NCBI GenBank assembly: GCA_945957395.1
Contig: CAMFKE010000009.1
Coordinates: forward strand, 62,001-126,000
DNA from: an uncultured Opitutia bacterium
GTDB lineage: Bacteria > Verrucomicrobiota > Verrucomicrobiia > Opitutales > UBA953
Reading direction: 5' to 3'
Length of the DNA: 64,000 bases
In this document: in pieces, positions 50,480-58,907 of the stretch
Layout of the letters: each line of letters begins with the position of its first letter
How positions within the stretch are numbered: position 1 is the first letter of the stretch
Made by a program: the position numbers and the translations under genes
Notes under the pieces: model-generated
Told to the model about the DNA's origin: nothing
The model's input: only the letters and a program-made list of their open reading frames with translations
Databases searched by the model: none

Positions 50480-50854
50480 TTAGAACGAGAGACCGGATTG
50501 ACGGGCGGCTTCGGCGAAAGCCTTGACGGTGCCGTGGAAGCGGCGACCACCGCGGTCGAAGACGACGGCGGAGATGCCGGCGGCCTTGGCGCGGTCGGCG
50601 AAGAGCTTGCCCAGGGCGGTGGCGCCGGCGACGTTGGGACGGACGCCCTTTTCGCGGACTTCCTTCTGGGTGGTGGCGGCGGCGGCGAGAGTCTTGCCGG
50701 AAGCGTCGTCGATGGCCTGCGCGTAGATGTGCAGGTTGGTGAACTTGACGCTCAGGCGGGGACGCTCGGCGGTGCCGATGACCAGCTTGCGGATGCGCAT
50801 GCGGCGCTTGGCGAGCAGGGTCTGCTTCTTGTGAAGCTTGGTGGCGGGTTTCAT
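50480..50854 (-). CDS. rplR: 50S ribosomal protein L18
   Basis: A 124-residue uL18, which binds 5S rRNA. The basic N-terminus (TLLAKRRMRIRKLVIGTAER) is followed by PRLSVKFTNLHIYAQAIDD and VVFDRGGRRFHGTVKAFAEA near the end. Length is normal, in the rplF-rplR-rpsE order. Confidence 0.96.
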   Translation of the reverse strand: MKPATKLHKKQTLLAKRRMRIRKLVIGTAERPRLSVKFTNLHIYAQAIDDASGKTLAAAATTQKEVREKGVRPNVAGATALGKLFADRAKAAGISAVVFDRGGRRFHGTVKAFAEAARQSGLSF

Positions 50855-50902
50855 GAAACTGAAAGCCAGTTGAAGGTGAATGAGAGGAGCAGAAGAACGC
50901 GA

Positions 50903-51439
50903 TTACGCGGTCTTCTTGCCTTCCTTGCGGCGGACATACTGACCATCCAGACGCACGCCCTTGCCCTTGTAGGGCTCGACGGGGTAGAACTGGTAGATCT
51001 GGGCGGCCACCTGGCCGACGACCTGGGCGTCCGGACCGGACACTTCGATCTTCGTGCCTTCGTTGATCACGACCTTGATGCCGGCCGGAATCTTGACGAA
51101 GACGGGGTGCGAGTAGCCCAGAGCGAGGTCGATGATGTCGCCCTTGACGGCGGCCTTGAAGCCGACGCCTTCGATGGTGAGCTTCTTGGTGTAGCCTTCG
51201 GTCACGCCTTTAACCATCTTGTTGATGATGGCGCGGGCGGTGCCGTGCATGGCACCTGCGAAGCGGCTTTCAGCCTTGGGGGTGACGGTCACCGAGGCGC
51301 CGTCAACCTTCACTTCGACAACCGGGTCGAAGGCCTTGGACAGCTTGCCCTTGGGGCCTTCAACGTTGACGGTCTGACCGGAGGTCGAGACCTTGACGCC
51401 CGCGGGGATGGCCACGGGGAGTTTGCCGATACGAGACAT
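50903..51439 (-). CDS. rplF: 50S ribosomal protein L6
   Basis: A 178-residue uL6 with two repeated α/β domains. MSRIGKLPVAIPAGVKV opens the protein. The C-terminal motif PEPYKGKGVRLDGQ appears here as VEPYKGKGVRLDGQYVRRKE and contacts the sarcin-ricin loop region. Confidence 0.97.
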   Translation of the reverse strand: MSRIGKLPVAIPAGVKVSTSGQTVNVEGPKGKLSKAFDPVVEVKVDGASVTVTPKAESRFAGAMHGTARAIINKMVKGVTEGYTKKLTIEGVGFKAAVKGDIIDLALGYSHPVFVKIPAGIKVVINEGTKIEVSGPDAQVVGQVAAQIYQFYPVEPYKGKGVRLDGQYVRRKEGKKTA

Positions 51440-51481
51440 TGTGTAACTCTTTCGTGCTATGCTGTTAATGAAACAGCAGCG

Positions 51482-51877
51482 TTACCAGACCTGGGCGAGG
51501 AGCTCGCCGCCGATCTTCTCCTGACGGGCTTCGCGATCGCTCTTGATGCCCTTGGAGGTGGTGAGGATGGAGATGCCCATGCCGCCGATCACCTTGGGGA
51601 GATCGGTGTAGCCGGCGTACACGCGGCGGCCCGGGGAGGACACGCGCTTGATGCCGGAGATGGCGGAGGTGCGGTTGGTGTACTTGAGGGTCACTTCGAG
51701 AACGGGCAGGCCGTTCTTTTCACCCTTCTTGAAGTCGGCGATGTAGCCGTTCTTCTTGAGGATGGCGGCGACGCCTTCGCGGACGTTGGACCACTGGGTG
51801 GTCACGGTCGCCAGTTCGGCGCGGGCGCCGTTGCGAAGGATGGTGAGGAAGTCGCCCAGCGGGTCGTGGGAAGCCAT
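51482..51877 (-). CDS. rpsH: 30S ribosomal protein S8
   Basis: A 131-residue uS8. It starts MASHDPLGDFLTILRNGARA. The C-terminal half has RRVYAGYTDLPKVIGGMGIS and ILTTSKGIKSDREAR, the 16S helix-21 contact. In E. coli S8 also represses the spc operon by binding the mRNA near the L5 start, which makes the structured gap before rplE here of interest. Confidence 0.97.
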   Translation of the reverse strand: MASHDPLGDFLTILRNGARAELATVTTQWSNVREGVAAILKKNGYIADFKKGEKNGLPVLEVTLKYTNRTSAISGIKRVSSPGRRVYAGYTDLPKVIGGMGISILTTSKGIKSDREARQEKIGGELLAQVW

Positions 51878-51921
51878 GACTTAAAGTCTCTTTTGAGAGG
51901 TTTAGTATCGTGGGGCCCTGA

Positions 51922-52227
51922 TTACCAGGAGGCCTTCACGACGCCCGGGAGCTGGCCGTTGAGGGCGAGTTCGCGGAACTGGATACGGGAGACGCCGAAC
52001 TTGCCGATGAAGGCGCGCGGGCGGCCGGTGATGCTGCAGCGATTCTTGAGGCGAACCTTCGACGAGTTGCGGGGCATCTTGTCGAGTTTGCGCTGGGCGG
52101 CGTAGAACTCCTCGTCCGTGGTCTTCGGGGAGGAGAGGATGGCCTTGAGCTCGGCGCGCTTGGCGGCGAACTTCTGGACGGTGGCTTCGCGCTTCTTCTG
52201 GCGCACGACGACGGAAGTCTTGGACAT
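51922..52227 (-). CDS. rpsN: 30S ribosomal protein S14, zinc-free long form
   Basis: A 101-residue uS14. The C-terminal [20 protein letters not shown] keeps only one Cys, so this is the non-zinc long form rather than the CXXC short form. It sits in the canonical rplE-rpsN-rpsH place. A GGAG Shine-Dalgarno is visible upstream. Confidence 0.96.
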   Translation of the reverse strand: MSKTSVVVRQKKREATVQKFAAKRAELKAILSSPKTTDEEFYAAQRKLDKMPRNSSKVRLKNRCSITGRPRAFIGKFGVSRIQFRELALNGQLPGVVKASW

Positions 52228-52245
52228 GTGTGTGTCGCTCCGAGG

Positions 52246-52827
52246 TTAGTTCTTGGCGGCGGCTTCGGCCTGCGCGGCGGCAGACTTGCGGAAGGGCATA
52301 CCCATGAGACGGATGAGCTCGCGAGCTTCATCGTCGGAGTGGGCGGTCGTCACAATCGTGATGTCCATGCCGATGTTGGCCTTCTGGGAACCGTCACCCT
52401 GGGTTTCAGGGAAGATGGTGTGGTCGGTGATGCCGAGGGAGTAGTTGCCCTGGCCGTCGAGCTTGTTGCCGACGCCGCGGAAGTCGCGGATCATGGGCAG
52501 AGCGATGGCGGTGAGGCGGTACAGGAACTCGTACATCTTGGCGCCGCGCAGGGTCGTCATGACGCCCAGGGGCATGCCTTCGCGGACCTTGAAGTTCGAA
52601 ATCGACTTCTTGGCCTTGGTCACGACGGGCTTTTGGCCGGTGATCTTGGTGATTTCCTTGAGGACTTCGGCCTGATGATTCTTGTCGGCGTCAGCCTTGA
52701 AGGCGGAGTTGATCACGATCTTGGTGATCACGGGGACCTGGTGGATGTTCTCGTAACCGCGGCTCTTCTTGAGCTCGGGGACGACATTCTCCAGGTAGTG
52801 CTGCTTGAGGACCGGCTTGTAGGGCAT
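52246..52827 (-). CDS. rplE: 50S ribosomal protein L5
   Basis: A 193-residue uL5 that binds 5S rRNA and bridges to S13. The N-terminus MPYKPVLKQHYLENVVPELK, then GQKPVVTKAKKSISNFKVRE and the C-terminal DITIVTTAHSDDEARELIRL are conserved. A short Ala-rich tail is added. The 100-base leader is structured. Confidence 0.97.
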   Translation of the reverse strand: MPYKPVLKQHYLENVVPELKKSRGYENIHQVPVITKIVINSAFKADADKNHQAEVLKEITKITGQKPVVTKAKKSISNFKVREGMPLGVMTTLRGAKMYEFLYRLTAIALPMIRDFRGVGNKLDGQGNYSLGITDHTIFPETQGDGSQKANIGMDITIVTTAHSDDEARELIRLMGMPFRKSAAAQAEAAAKN

Positions 52828-52927
52828 GTCTATGGTGGTGTGTGGCGATCCGGCTAGGCGTCTACTCTGACCCGATAATCGGGTATCGGAGCCGCCCCCC
52901 GGACCTTTTGTTTAAGGCGTCCGCCGC
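52828..52927 (-). promoter_or_regulatory. Structured leader between rplX and rplE (candidate S8 site)
   Basis: On the minus strand a hairpin ACCCGA-3-base loop-TCGGGT (52870-52884) sits inside a possible outer pairing of CGGCT with AGCCG (near 52850-52854 and 52891-52895). The gap is large for this operon. In E. coli the S8 repressor site of the spc operon lies at this rplX-rplE junction; identity of the site here is inference. Confidence 0.4.
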
Positions 52928-53185
52928 TTACTTGGCGGACTTCTTGGCGCGGGCGTCGAACTCGGTGGCGAGGACGACGTTGGAGCGATGGATGGGGGCT
53001 TCCTTCTCGATGATGCCGCCTTCGGAAGTCTGGGACTTCTTGGTGTGGCGCTTCACGAGATTGAGGCCTTCGACGACGACGCGGTCGGTTTCGCGCAGGA
53101 CGCGGACGATCTTGCCGCGCTTGCCCTTTTCGGAGCCTGCGATGACGACGACTTCGGCGTCCTTCTTGATGGAAGACTTGCTCAT
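52928..53185 (-). CDS. rplX: 50S ribosomal protein L24
   Basis: An 85-residue uL24, an assembly initiator. The KOW motif is [20 protein letters not shown]. The [15 protein letters not shown] segment is conserved. It is slightly shorter than in E. coli (104), the loss being at the C-terminus. Confidence 0.95.
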   Translation of the reverse strand: MSKSSIKKDAEVVVIAGSEKGKRGKIVRVLRETDRVVVEGLNLVKRHTKKSQTSEGGIIEKEAPIHRSNVVLATEFDARAKKSAK

Positions 53186-53195
53186 GGTTGAAATC

Positions 53196-53561
53196 TCAGA
53201 GGACCTCGGGGGCGAGGGAGATGATCTTCATGAAGGCCTTCGTGCGCAGTTCGCGAGCGATGGGGCCGAAGATGCGGGTGCCCTTGGGGTTGCCGTTGGC
53301 GTCGAGGATGACGACGGCGTTGGAGTCGAAGCGAAGACGGGAGCCGTCGGCGCGCAGGATCGGGTGCTTGGTGCGCACGATCACGGCCTTGACGACGGAG
53401 CCCTTCTTCACGGAGGCGTCGGGGGTGGAGTCCTTGACGGAGCAGACAATGATGTCGCCCACGCCGGCGGTGTCGGTCAGCTGACCGAGGCGGCGAATCA
53501 TCTGGACCTGCTTGGCGCCGGTATTGTCGGCGACATCAAGCTTGGAGAGCATCTGGACCAT
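53196..53561 (-). CDS. rplN: 50S ribosomal protein L14
   Basis: A 121-residue uL14 at the subunit interface. It starts [40 protein letters not shown] and [10 protein letters not shown] are conserved. A recognisable ribosome binding site (AAGGAT) lies upstream. In the rpsQ-rplN-rplX order. Confidence 0.97.
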   Translation of the reverse strand: MVQMLSKLDVADNTGAKQVQMIRRLGQLTDTAGVGDIIVCSVKDSTPDASVKKGSVVKAVIVRTKHPILRADGSRLRFDSNAVVILDANGNPKGTRIFGPIARELRTKAFMKIISLAPEVL

Positions 53562-53600
53562 GGTGTATGGTATCCTTTTTTGCGGTTAATGGATCGGAGC

Positions 53601-53888
53601 TCAGGCGTTGACCTGGCCCACGATCTTGGCGGCCTCGACGACGCGGACGACGCGCCAGCGCTTCAGCTTGGAAAGCGGGCGGGTTTCCGAAATCTCGACC
53701 TTGTCGCCGATCTTGGCTTCGTTCTTTTCGTCATGGGCGTGAAGCACGGTCTTGCGCTTCACTTCCTTGCCGTAGACCGGGTGGGGGGTCTTGTAGAAGT
53801 AGGTGACCTTGACGGACTTGTCGCCCATCTTGGAGGTGACTTCGCCAACGAGGCTCTTACGAGCGGTTTCGCGGGTAGCGGTGGACAT
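53601..53888 (-). CDS. rpsQ: 30S ribosomal protein S17
   Basis: A 95-residue uS17, a primary 16S binder with an OB fold. LVGEVTSKMGDKSVKVTYFY and HAHDEKNEAKIGDKVEISET are the signature strands, and RPLSKLKRWRVVRVVEAA follows. Length is typical. Confidence 0.96.
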   Translation of the reverse strand: MSTATRETARKSLVGEVTSKMGDKSVKVTYFYKTPHPVYGKEVKRKTVLHAHDEKNEAKIGDKVEISETRPLSKLKRWRVVRVVEAAKIVGQVNA

Positions 53889-53915
53889 GTTTTGGGGACT
53901 CCAGGTTGGCGGAGA

Positions 53916-54140
53916 TTAGGCCTTGGCGGCGCCGGCCTTTTCGGCGGCGACGGTGAGAAGGCGGGCGTTCTCGCGGCGCAGGGCGCGGATGCGAGCGGTG
54001 TTTTCCACCTGGCCGGCGACCTTCTTCAGGCGCAGCTGAAGGAGCTCCTCGCGGTTGGCGACGACCTTCTTGGCGATCTCGGCGGAGCCGAGGGAGCGCA
54101 CTTCGGAGGCGGCGGAAGCGGATTTCTTTTTAGCGTTCAT
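53916..54140 (-). CDS. rpmC: 50S ribosomal protein L29
   Basis: A 74-residue uL29, a two-helix protein near the exit tunnel. LQLRLKKVAGQVENTARIRA is the conserved helix with the Arg-Arg-Glu-Asn-Ala tail. The ATG at 54140 gives the normal N-terminus; an upstream in-frame start overlaps the rplP end and is unlikely. A Lys/Ala-rich first segment (NAKKKSASAAS) is lineage-specific. Confidence 0.94.
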   Translation of the reverse strand: MNAKKKSASAASEVRSLGSAEIAKKVVANREELLQLRLKKVAGQVENTARIRALRRENARLLTVAAEKAGAAKA

Positions 54141-54184
54141 TTTATGCGGACGCGTTGGGATGGTGCGGATTGCCGAAAAAGCAA

Positions 54185-54613
54185 TCAATAAGTTTCAAGA
54201 GCTTCACGGGACACGAAGCGGCAGCGGACGGGCAGCTTGGTGTCGGCGAGGCGCATGGCTTCCTTGGCGGCCGAGAGGGGCACGCCGGAAACTTCGAAGA
54301 GCATCGTGCCGGGCTTGATGACGGCGACGTAGAACTCGACGCCGCCCTTACCGGAACCCATGCGGACTTCCGCGGGCTTCTTGGTCACGGGCTTGTGGGG
54401 GAAGACGCGCATCCACATCTTGCCCTTGCGCTTGAGGGCGCGGGAGATGGCGACACGGGCGGCCTCGAGCTGGGCGGCGGTCATCGGGTAGCGGTCCAGG
54501 GACTGGATGCCGAAATCACCGAAGGCGAGGCTGTTGCAGGAGTTGGCGTTGCCGCGGATACGGCCCTTGTGGACCTTGCGGTACTTGGTGCGGGAAGGCT
54601 GGATATTGGCCAT
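54185..54613 (-). CDS. rplP: 50S ribosomal protein L16
   Basis: A 142-residue uL16 that organises the A-site tRNA region. [20 protein letters not shown] opens the protein; [20 protein letters not shown] and [19 protein letters not shown] carry the conserved Arg (hydroxylated in some bacteria). Normal length. Confidence 0.97.
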   Translation of the reverse strand: MANIQPSRTKYRKVHKGRIRGNANSCNSLAFGDFGIQSLDRYPMTAAQLEAARVAISRALKRKGKMWMRVFPHKPVTKKPAEVRMGSGKGGVEFYVAVIKPGTMLFEVSGVPLSAAKEAMRLADTKLPVRCRFVSREALETY

Positions 54614-54663
54614 GACGGTATGGTCTGTTGGCGGTTATTCCGTAGTGTTAATCCGAATACGGA

Positions 54664-55293
54664 TTAGAACTCGGACTCCTTGGTGCAGATCCAGCACTTC
54701 ACGCCGAGCTTGCCGGCCATCGTCTTGGCTTCAGCGAAGCCGTAGTCGATGTTTTCGCGCAGGGTGTGCAGGGGCACGCGACCGACGCGAGCGGACTCGA
54801 CGCGGGCGATTTCGGCGCCGCCGAGACGGCCGCCAAGGCGGAGACGGATGCCATCGGCGCCGGCGCCCATGGTGACCTGGACGGCCTTCTTCATGGCGCG
54901 GCGGAACGAGACGCGGCGCTCCATCTGGAGGGCGATGTTCTCGGCGACGAGCTGGGCGACGAGGTCGGGGCGCTTGACTTCCTGGATGTCCAGGATGACT
55001 TCGCGGCCGACGAGCTTCTGGATGTCCTCGCGAAGCTTGTCGAGTTCGCCGCCCTTGCGGCCGATCACCACGCCGGGACGGGCGGTGAAGATCTTGATGC
55101 GGATGCGGTTGCCGGCGCGCTCGATGAAGATGCGGGGAACGGCGGCCTGGCGGAGCTTGTCCTTGAGGAACTCGCGGATCTTGAAGTCCTCGGCGACATA
55201 GGTCGGGAGGGTCTTGTCATCGGCGTACCAGCGCGATTCCCAATTACGGCGAACAGCGAGACGGAAGCCAATCGGATTAACTTTCTGGCCCAT
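54664..55293 (-). CDS. rpsC: 30S ribosomal protein S3
   Basis: A 209-residue uS3 at the mRNA entry. MGQKVNPIGFRLAVRRNWES, the KH domain (RPGVVIGRKGGELDKLREDI), and the C-terminal domain (SFRRAMKKAVQVTMGAGADG, ending in GVKCWICTKESEF) are in order. The C-terminus is shorter than in E. coli (233). It lies 6 bases after rplV. Confidence 0.97.
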   Translation of the reverse strand: MGQKVNPIGFRLAVRRNWESRWYADDKTLPTYVAEDFKIREFLKDKLRQAAVPRIFIERAGNRIRIKIFTARPGVVIGRKGGELDKLREDIQKLVGREVILDIQEVKRPDLVAQLVAENIALQMERRVSFRRAMKKAVQVTMGAGADGIRLRLGGRLGGAEIARVESARVGRVPLHTLRENIDYGFAEAKTMAGKLGVKCWICTKESEF

Positions 55294-55299
55294 GGCGCG

Positions 55300-55647
55300 T
55301 TACTTCTGAAGGTTGGTGGATTCGGCGAGCACGATCTTGATGTGGCTCGTGCCCTTGTGGATCGGGTGCGCGCTGCCGCGGGCGGCGGGCATGAAGCGCT
55401 TGATCACCATGCCCTGGTCGACCGTGGCGGAGGCCACGACGAGGGTCTTGGAGGAGAGGTTGTGGTTGTTCTCCGCGTTGGCGATGGCGCTGGCGAGGGT
55501 CTTGGCCACAAGACGCGCGGACTTGCGCGGGATGTAGCGAAGCAGGTCGAGCGCCTGAGTGGCGGGGAGACCCTGGATCTGGCGGGTGACTTCGCGCACC
55601 TTGGTGGGCGACATCCGCGCGGATCGGGTGAGAGCTTGGACTTGCAT
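55300..55647 (-). CDS. rplV: 50S ribosomal protein L22
   Basis: A 115-residue uL22. The globular part (ALTRSARMSPTKVREVTRQI, AENNHNLSSKTLVVASATVD) and the tunnel-lining β-hairpin (VIKRFMPAARGSAHPIHKG) are conserved. Normally it follows rpsS directly; here a lipoprotein gene intervenes. Confidence 0.97.
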   Translation of the reverse strand: MQVQALTRSARMSPTKVREVTRQIQGLPATQALDLLRYIPRKSARLVAKTLASAIANAENNHNLSSKTLVVASATVDQGMVIKRFMPAARGSAHPIHKGTSHIKIVLAESTNLQK

Positions 55648-55659
55648 GTCGGGAATCAG

Positions 55660-56019
55660 TTAAGGGACTACAGTTTTCACTTTGGCCGAGTCGCCGGCCT
55701 TGACGGTTTCGTCGGGTGTCAGGTCTAGGATGAGGGCAGCCGCACTGTCCTGTGTCGCCTCGGCGACGACCAAGGAGGCGATGGCCTTACCTTGGCGGCT
55801 GAGGATGAGATTCATCCCGGGTCTGACGCCCGCGGCGTAGCCGGCGTTGAGTATGACCAGGTCGGCGTGGGTGCCCGTCCGAACCCGGAGCACCTCCCCC
55901 GCCCCGCGCCCGTCGGTGACGGGCGCGAAGTCGGGGGAAGGGTTCCGGTCCTCCGCCGTCGTGCAACCTGCCGCGAGAGCGGCGAGAAGAAGCAGGGCGG
56001 CGGAAAGACGGGCGAACAC
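55660..56019 (-). CDS. Small lipoprotein inserted between rpsS and rplV
   Basis: A 119-residue predicted lipoprotein: signal peptide with lipobox LAAGC (Cys19), a Pro/Asp linker, then a compact β-domain (LRVRTGTHADLVILNAGYAA, GVRPGMNLILSRQGKAIASL, AGDSAKVKTVVP). The pattern hydrophobic strand - NAGYAAGV - RPGM - SRQGK - VVAEATQDSAAALIL resembles FlgT C-terminal/SH3-like domains, but the family is not identified. The start is GTG, 2 bases after the rpsS stop; its own stop lies 12 bases before rplV, so it must be cotranscribed with the ribosomal genes. Codon use is less biased than that of its neighbours. Confidence 0.85.
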   Translation of the reverse strand: MFARLSAALLLLAALAAGCTTAEDRNPSPDFAPVTDGRGAGEVLRVRTGTHADLVILNAGYAAGVRPGMNLILSRQGKAIASLVVAEATQDSAAALILDLTPDETVKAGDSAKVKTVVP

Positions 56020-56021
56020 GA

Positions 56022-56297
56022 TTACGCGGTCTTCTTGGTCGGCGTGGTGTGCTGCTTGAACGTGCGGGTGGGAGCGAACTCGCCCAGCTTGTGACCGACC
56101 ATGTTTTCGGTCACATAGACGGGGACGAAGGTCTTGCCGTTATGCACGTTGAGGTTGAGCCCGATGAAGTCGGGGGTGATGGTCGAACGGCGGGACCAGG
56201 TGTTGATGGGCTTGCGGCTGTTCGCCTTGGCGGCGACGACCACTTTGTCCATCAGCGAGCTGTCGACGTAGAAACCTTTTTTAACGGAACGGGCCAT
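56022..56297 (-). CDS. rpsS: 30S ribosomal protein S19
   Basis: A 91-residue uS19 of the small-subunit head. [40 protein letters not shown] and [20 protein letters not shown] are the conserved blocks. The stop codon lies 2 bases before the lipoprotein GTG. Confidence 0.97.
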   Translation of the reverse strand: MARSVKKGFYVDSSLMDKVVVAAKANSRKPINTWSRRSTITPDFIGLNLNVHNGKTFVPVYVTENMVGHKLGEFAPTRTFKQHTTPTKKTA

Positions 56298-56318
56298 GGT
56301 GGCGGGGTCTTTTTAAAG

Positions 56319-57179
56319 TTAGGCTTTCTTGGTCTTCTTGCCGTTACGACGAACGATGATCTGGTCGTTCGAAGCCTTGGCCTTCGCGCGGGTCGGGAAG
56401 CCCTTGGCGAGCTGACCCCACGGCGAACGCGGGTGCTGACGACCGCCGCCGCCCTTGGACTTGCCCTGACCACCGCCGTTGGGGTGGTCGACGGGGTTCA
56501 TCACCATACCGCGAACGCGGGGGCGCTTGCCGAGCCAGCGGTTGCGGCCGGCCTTGCCGAGGGACTGGTTGTGGTGGTCGAGGTTCGACACGATGCCGAC
56601 GGTGGCGCGGCACTCGGCGTTGAGGTAACGCTGCTCGCCGGAGGGCATCTTGATGATGGCGCGGTCGCCTTCGAGGCCCAGGAGCTGGGCGTAGATGCCG
56701 GCGGAGCGGGCGATCTGGGCGCCTGCGCCGGGGGCCATCTCGATGGCGTGGATGAAGGTCGCGGGGGCGATGTTCTTCAGCGGGAGGGACTGGCCGACAT
56801 CAAACTTGTCGACGGTCTTGTTGGTGGAGACGACGGTGTCGCCGACCTTGAGGCCGTCCGGAGCCAGAATGTAGCTCTTCTCGCCGTCCTGATACTGGAT
56901 CAGGGCGATGTGGGCGGAGCGATTCGGATCGTACTCGAGGGTGAGCACGGTGGCGGGGATGTCGATGCGGGCGCGACGGAAGTCGATCTGGCGATAGAGC
57001 TTCTTATGGCCTCCGCCGCGACGGCGGGAGGTGACGCGGCCGTTGTTGTTACGGCCCTTGGCGCAATGACGGAAGCCGGTCAGCGACTTCTCGGGGTTAT
57101 TCTCGGCGAGGTGCGTCTGCGAGTTGCGAACGAGCAGGCGCTGGCCGGGAGTGAGGGGACGGATGGACTTGAGAGCCAT
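56319..57179 (-). CDS. rplB: 50S ribosomal protein L2
   Basis: A 286-residue uL2 at the peptidyl-transferase centre. RVTSRRRGGGHKKLYRQIDF, the SH3-like and OB domains, and the universally conserved GMVMNPVDHPNGGGQGKSKG (with the key His) are present. The length is slightly above the usual 273-277 because of the N-terminus. Confidence 0.97.
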   Translation of the reverse strand: MALKSIRPLTPGQRLLVRNSQTHLAENNPEKSLTGFRHCAKGRNNNGRVTSRRRGGGHKKLYRQIDFRRARIDIPATVLTLEYDPNRSAHIALIQYQDGEKSYILAPDGLKVGDTVVSTNKTVDKFDVGQSLPLKNIAPATFIHAIEMAPGAGAQIARSAGIYAQLLGLEGDRAIIKMPSGEQRYLNAECRATVGIVSNLDHHNQSLGKAGRNRWLGKRPRVRGMVMNPVDHPNGGGQGKSKGGGGRQHPRSPWGQLAKGFPTRAKAKASNDQIIVRRNGKKTKKA

Positions 57180-57209
57180 GACGATGTTTCCTGTTCAGGG
57201 TGTGTCGTG

Positions 57210-57500
57210 TTAGGCGAGCTCGATCTTCTGGCCCTTCGCGAGGGTCACGATGGCCTTCTTGACATCCGAGCGGCGGTAGTGAAGGCCGCGCTGCATGCGC
57301 GAGGCCTTGATCTTGCCCTTGGTGTTGAGGACGTTGACCTTGGCGACGGTGACCTTGTACTGGGCCTCGATGGCGGCCTTGACATCCGTGCGCTCGACGC
57401 CGGGGAAGATTTCGAACACGTACTTGCCGGCTTCGGCGAGGAGGGCGTTCTTCTCGGTGAAGATGGGCTGCTTGATGACGCTGTATGCGGGTTTGCTCAT
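57210..57500 (-). CDS. rplW: 50S ribosomal protein L23
   Basis: A 96-residue uL23 at the tunnel exit, the docking site for trigger factor and SRP. SVIKQPIFTEKNALLAEAGK and the helix DVKAAIEAQYKVTVAKVNVL with the conserved Glu are visible. Normal length. Confidence 0.96.
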   Translation of the reverse strand: MSKPAYSVIKQPIFTEKNALLAEAGKYVFEIFPGVERTDVKAAIEAQYKVTVAKVNVLNTKGKIKASRMQRGLHYRRSDVKKAIVTLAKGQKIELA

Positions 57501-57517
57501 GTTATGGGGTCTCCCGA

Positions 57518-58141
57518 TTAGGCGTTGGCGCGGGCGACGACCTTGGCGAGAGCCTGCTCGGTGAAGAGCACGCTCTGGAACTTGACGAGGTCGAGGGCGT
57601 TGAGGGTGAGGGCGTCCGTGAGCGAGATGCGCTCGATGTTGCGAGCGGCCAGGACGGTGTTGTCGGCCCAGGCGGCGTCGACGAGGAGGATCTTGCCTTC
57701 GGGCTGGATCTTCTCGAGGACGGCGGCGACCTGCTTGGTCTTGGGAGCCGAAACGGTGAAGCTTTCGATCACCTTGACGCCGCCTTCGTTGGCGAGGTCG
57801 AAGAGAGCGCGGCCGAGGGCCAGCTTCTTGGCGGAGACGGTGATGGTCTTGGACCAGTCGCGGGGACGGGGGCCGAAGACGACGCCGCCCTTGTAGAGCT
57901 GGGGAGCGCGCTTGTCGCCGTGACGGGCGCCGCCGGAACCCTTCTGGGGGCCCTGCTTCTTGCCGGAGCCGGCGACTTCGCCGTAATCCTTGGTCTTGGA
58001 AGTACCCTGGCGCTTGTTGGCCTGGTACGCGATGACGGTCTGCTTGAGCAGCGCGACGCCCTTGTCACCTTCGAAGGTGGGGAGGGCGAATTCCTTCTCA
58101 ACGAAGGAGGTGCCGTCGGCCTTGTAAACCTTGAGTTTCAT
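57518..58141 (-). CDS. rplD: 50S ribosomal protein L4
   Basis: A 207-residue uL4. The tunnel loop contains YGEVAGSGKKQGPQKGSGGA and RHGDKRAPQLYKGGVVFGPR; the globular part ends with the strand/helix set before a basic end. In E. coli L4 also represses the S10 operon, which is relevant to the structured leader before rplC. A GAGGAG ribosome binding site precedes the start. Confidence 0.96.
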   Translation of the reverse strand: MKLKVYKADGTSFVEKEFALPTFEGDKGVALLKQTVIAYQANKRQGTSKTKDYGEVAGSGKKQGPQKGSGGARHGDKRAPQLYKGGVVFGPRPRDWSKTITVSAKKLALGRALFDLANEGGVKVIESFTVSAPKTKQVAAVLEKIQPEGKILLVDAAWADNTVLAARNIERISLTDALTLNALDLVKFQSVLFTEQALAKVVARANA

Positions 58142-58161
58142 GTGCTGTGTCTCCTCTCGGA

Positions 58162-58794
58162 TTACTTGGACTTCACGGCGTGACGCACGATGACGAGGTC
58201 ACCGGTGGCGCCAGGGAAGCTACCCTTGATGAGGATGAGATTCTGAGCCTCGTCGATCTTGACGACCTTGAGGTTCTGCATGGTGCGACGCACCTGGCCC
58301 ATGTGACCGGGCATACGCTTGCCCTTGAACACGTGACCGGGGGTCTGACGCATGCCGATCGAGCCGACGCGGCGGTGCATCATGTGACCGTGCGTCTCGG
58401 GCTGGCCGGACATGTTGTGGCGCTTCATGACGCCCTGGAAGCCACGGCCCTTGGTGGTGCCGATGACGTCGACGAACTGACCGGCGGCGAACTTGGCCAC
58501 GGTGAGCACATCGCCGACCTTCAGGGAGGGGGCGCTTTCAAAACGGATTTCTCCGAGTTCGGAGTGCGGGGCGACGCCGGCCTTCTTGAGGTGGCCGAGT
58601 TCGGGCGCGGTGAGGCGCTGCTCCTTCTGGGGAGCGAACGCGATCTGGACGGCGTTGTAGCCATCCGATTCGACGGTCTTAACCTGGGTGATGGGGCAGG
58701 GACCGGCCTGCACCACGGTGACGGGAACAAGGTTGTTGTTCTCGTCGTAGATCTGGGTCATCCCGATCTTTTTGCCGATGAGTTCGAGCTTCAT
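58162..58794 (-). CDS. rplC: 50S ribosomal protein L3
   Basis: A 210-residue uL3. The start at 58794 (MKLELIGKKIGMTQIYDENN) matches the family. GTTKGRGFQGVMKRHNMSGQ is the conserved segment with the methylatable Gln, and RRVGSIGMRQTPGHVFKGKR reaches the peptidyl-transferase centre. It is preceded by an unusual 141-base structured gap after rpsJ. Confidence 0.97.
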   Translation of the reverse strand: MKLELIGKKIGMTQIYDENNNLVPVTVVQAGPCPITQVKTVESDGYNAVQIAFAPQKEQRLTAPELGHLKKAGVAPHSELGEIRFESAPSLKVGDVLTVAKFAAGQFVDVIGTTKGRGFQGVMKRHNMSGQPETHGHMMHRRVGSIGMRQTPGHVFKGKRMPGHMGQVRRTMQNLKVVKIDEAQNLILIKGSFPGATGDLVIVRHAVKSK

Positions 58795-58809
58795 TTGTAC
58801 GATTAAGAG

Positions 58810-58907
58810 GCAGGTGTTTTCTCGTTGGGCGCAGCGGACCTGCTTTAGAGGGGTAAACAACGGCGTGACAACTTTGTCACAAATCATTTACCCTGAACTG
58901 CCGCTGC
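58810..58907 (-). promoter_or_regulatory. Multi-stem leader between rpsJ and rplC
   Basis: Three nested stems: inner GTGACA / TGTCAC (58865-58870 with 58875-58880), middle GGGTAAA / TTTACCC (58851-58857 with 58887-58893), outer GCAGCGG / CCGCTGC (58831-58837 with 58901-58907). An alternative stem GCAGGT / ACCTGC (58810-58815 with 58838-58843) would conflict with the outer one or form a pseudoknot. The element is flanked by direct repeats of AGGTGTTTT. Candidate autoregulatory RNA of the S10 operon; alternatively the GTGACAACTTTGTCAC palindrome is a protein operator at an internal promoter. Confidence 0.55.
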
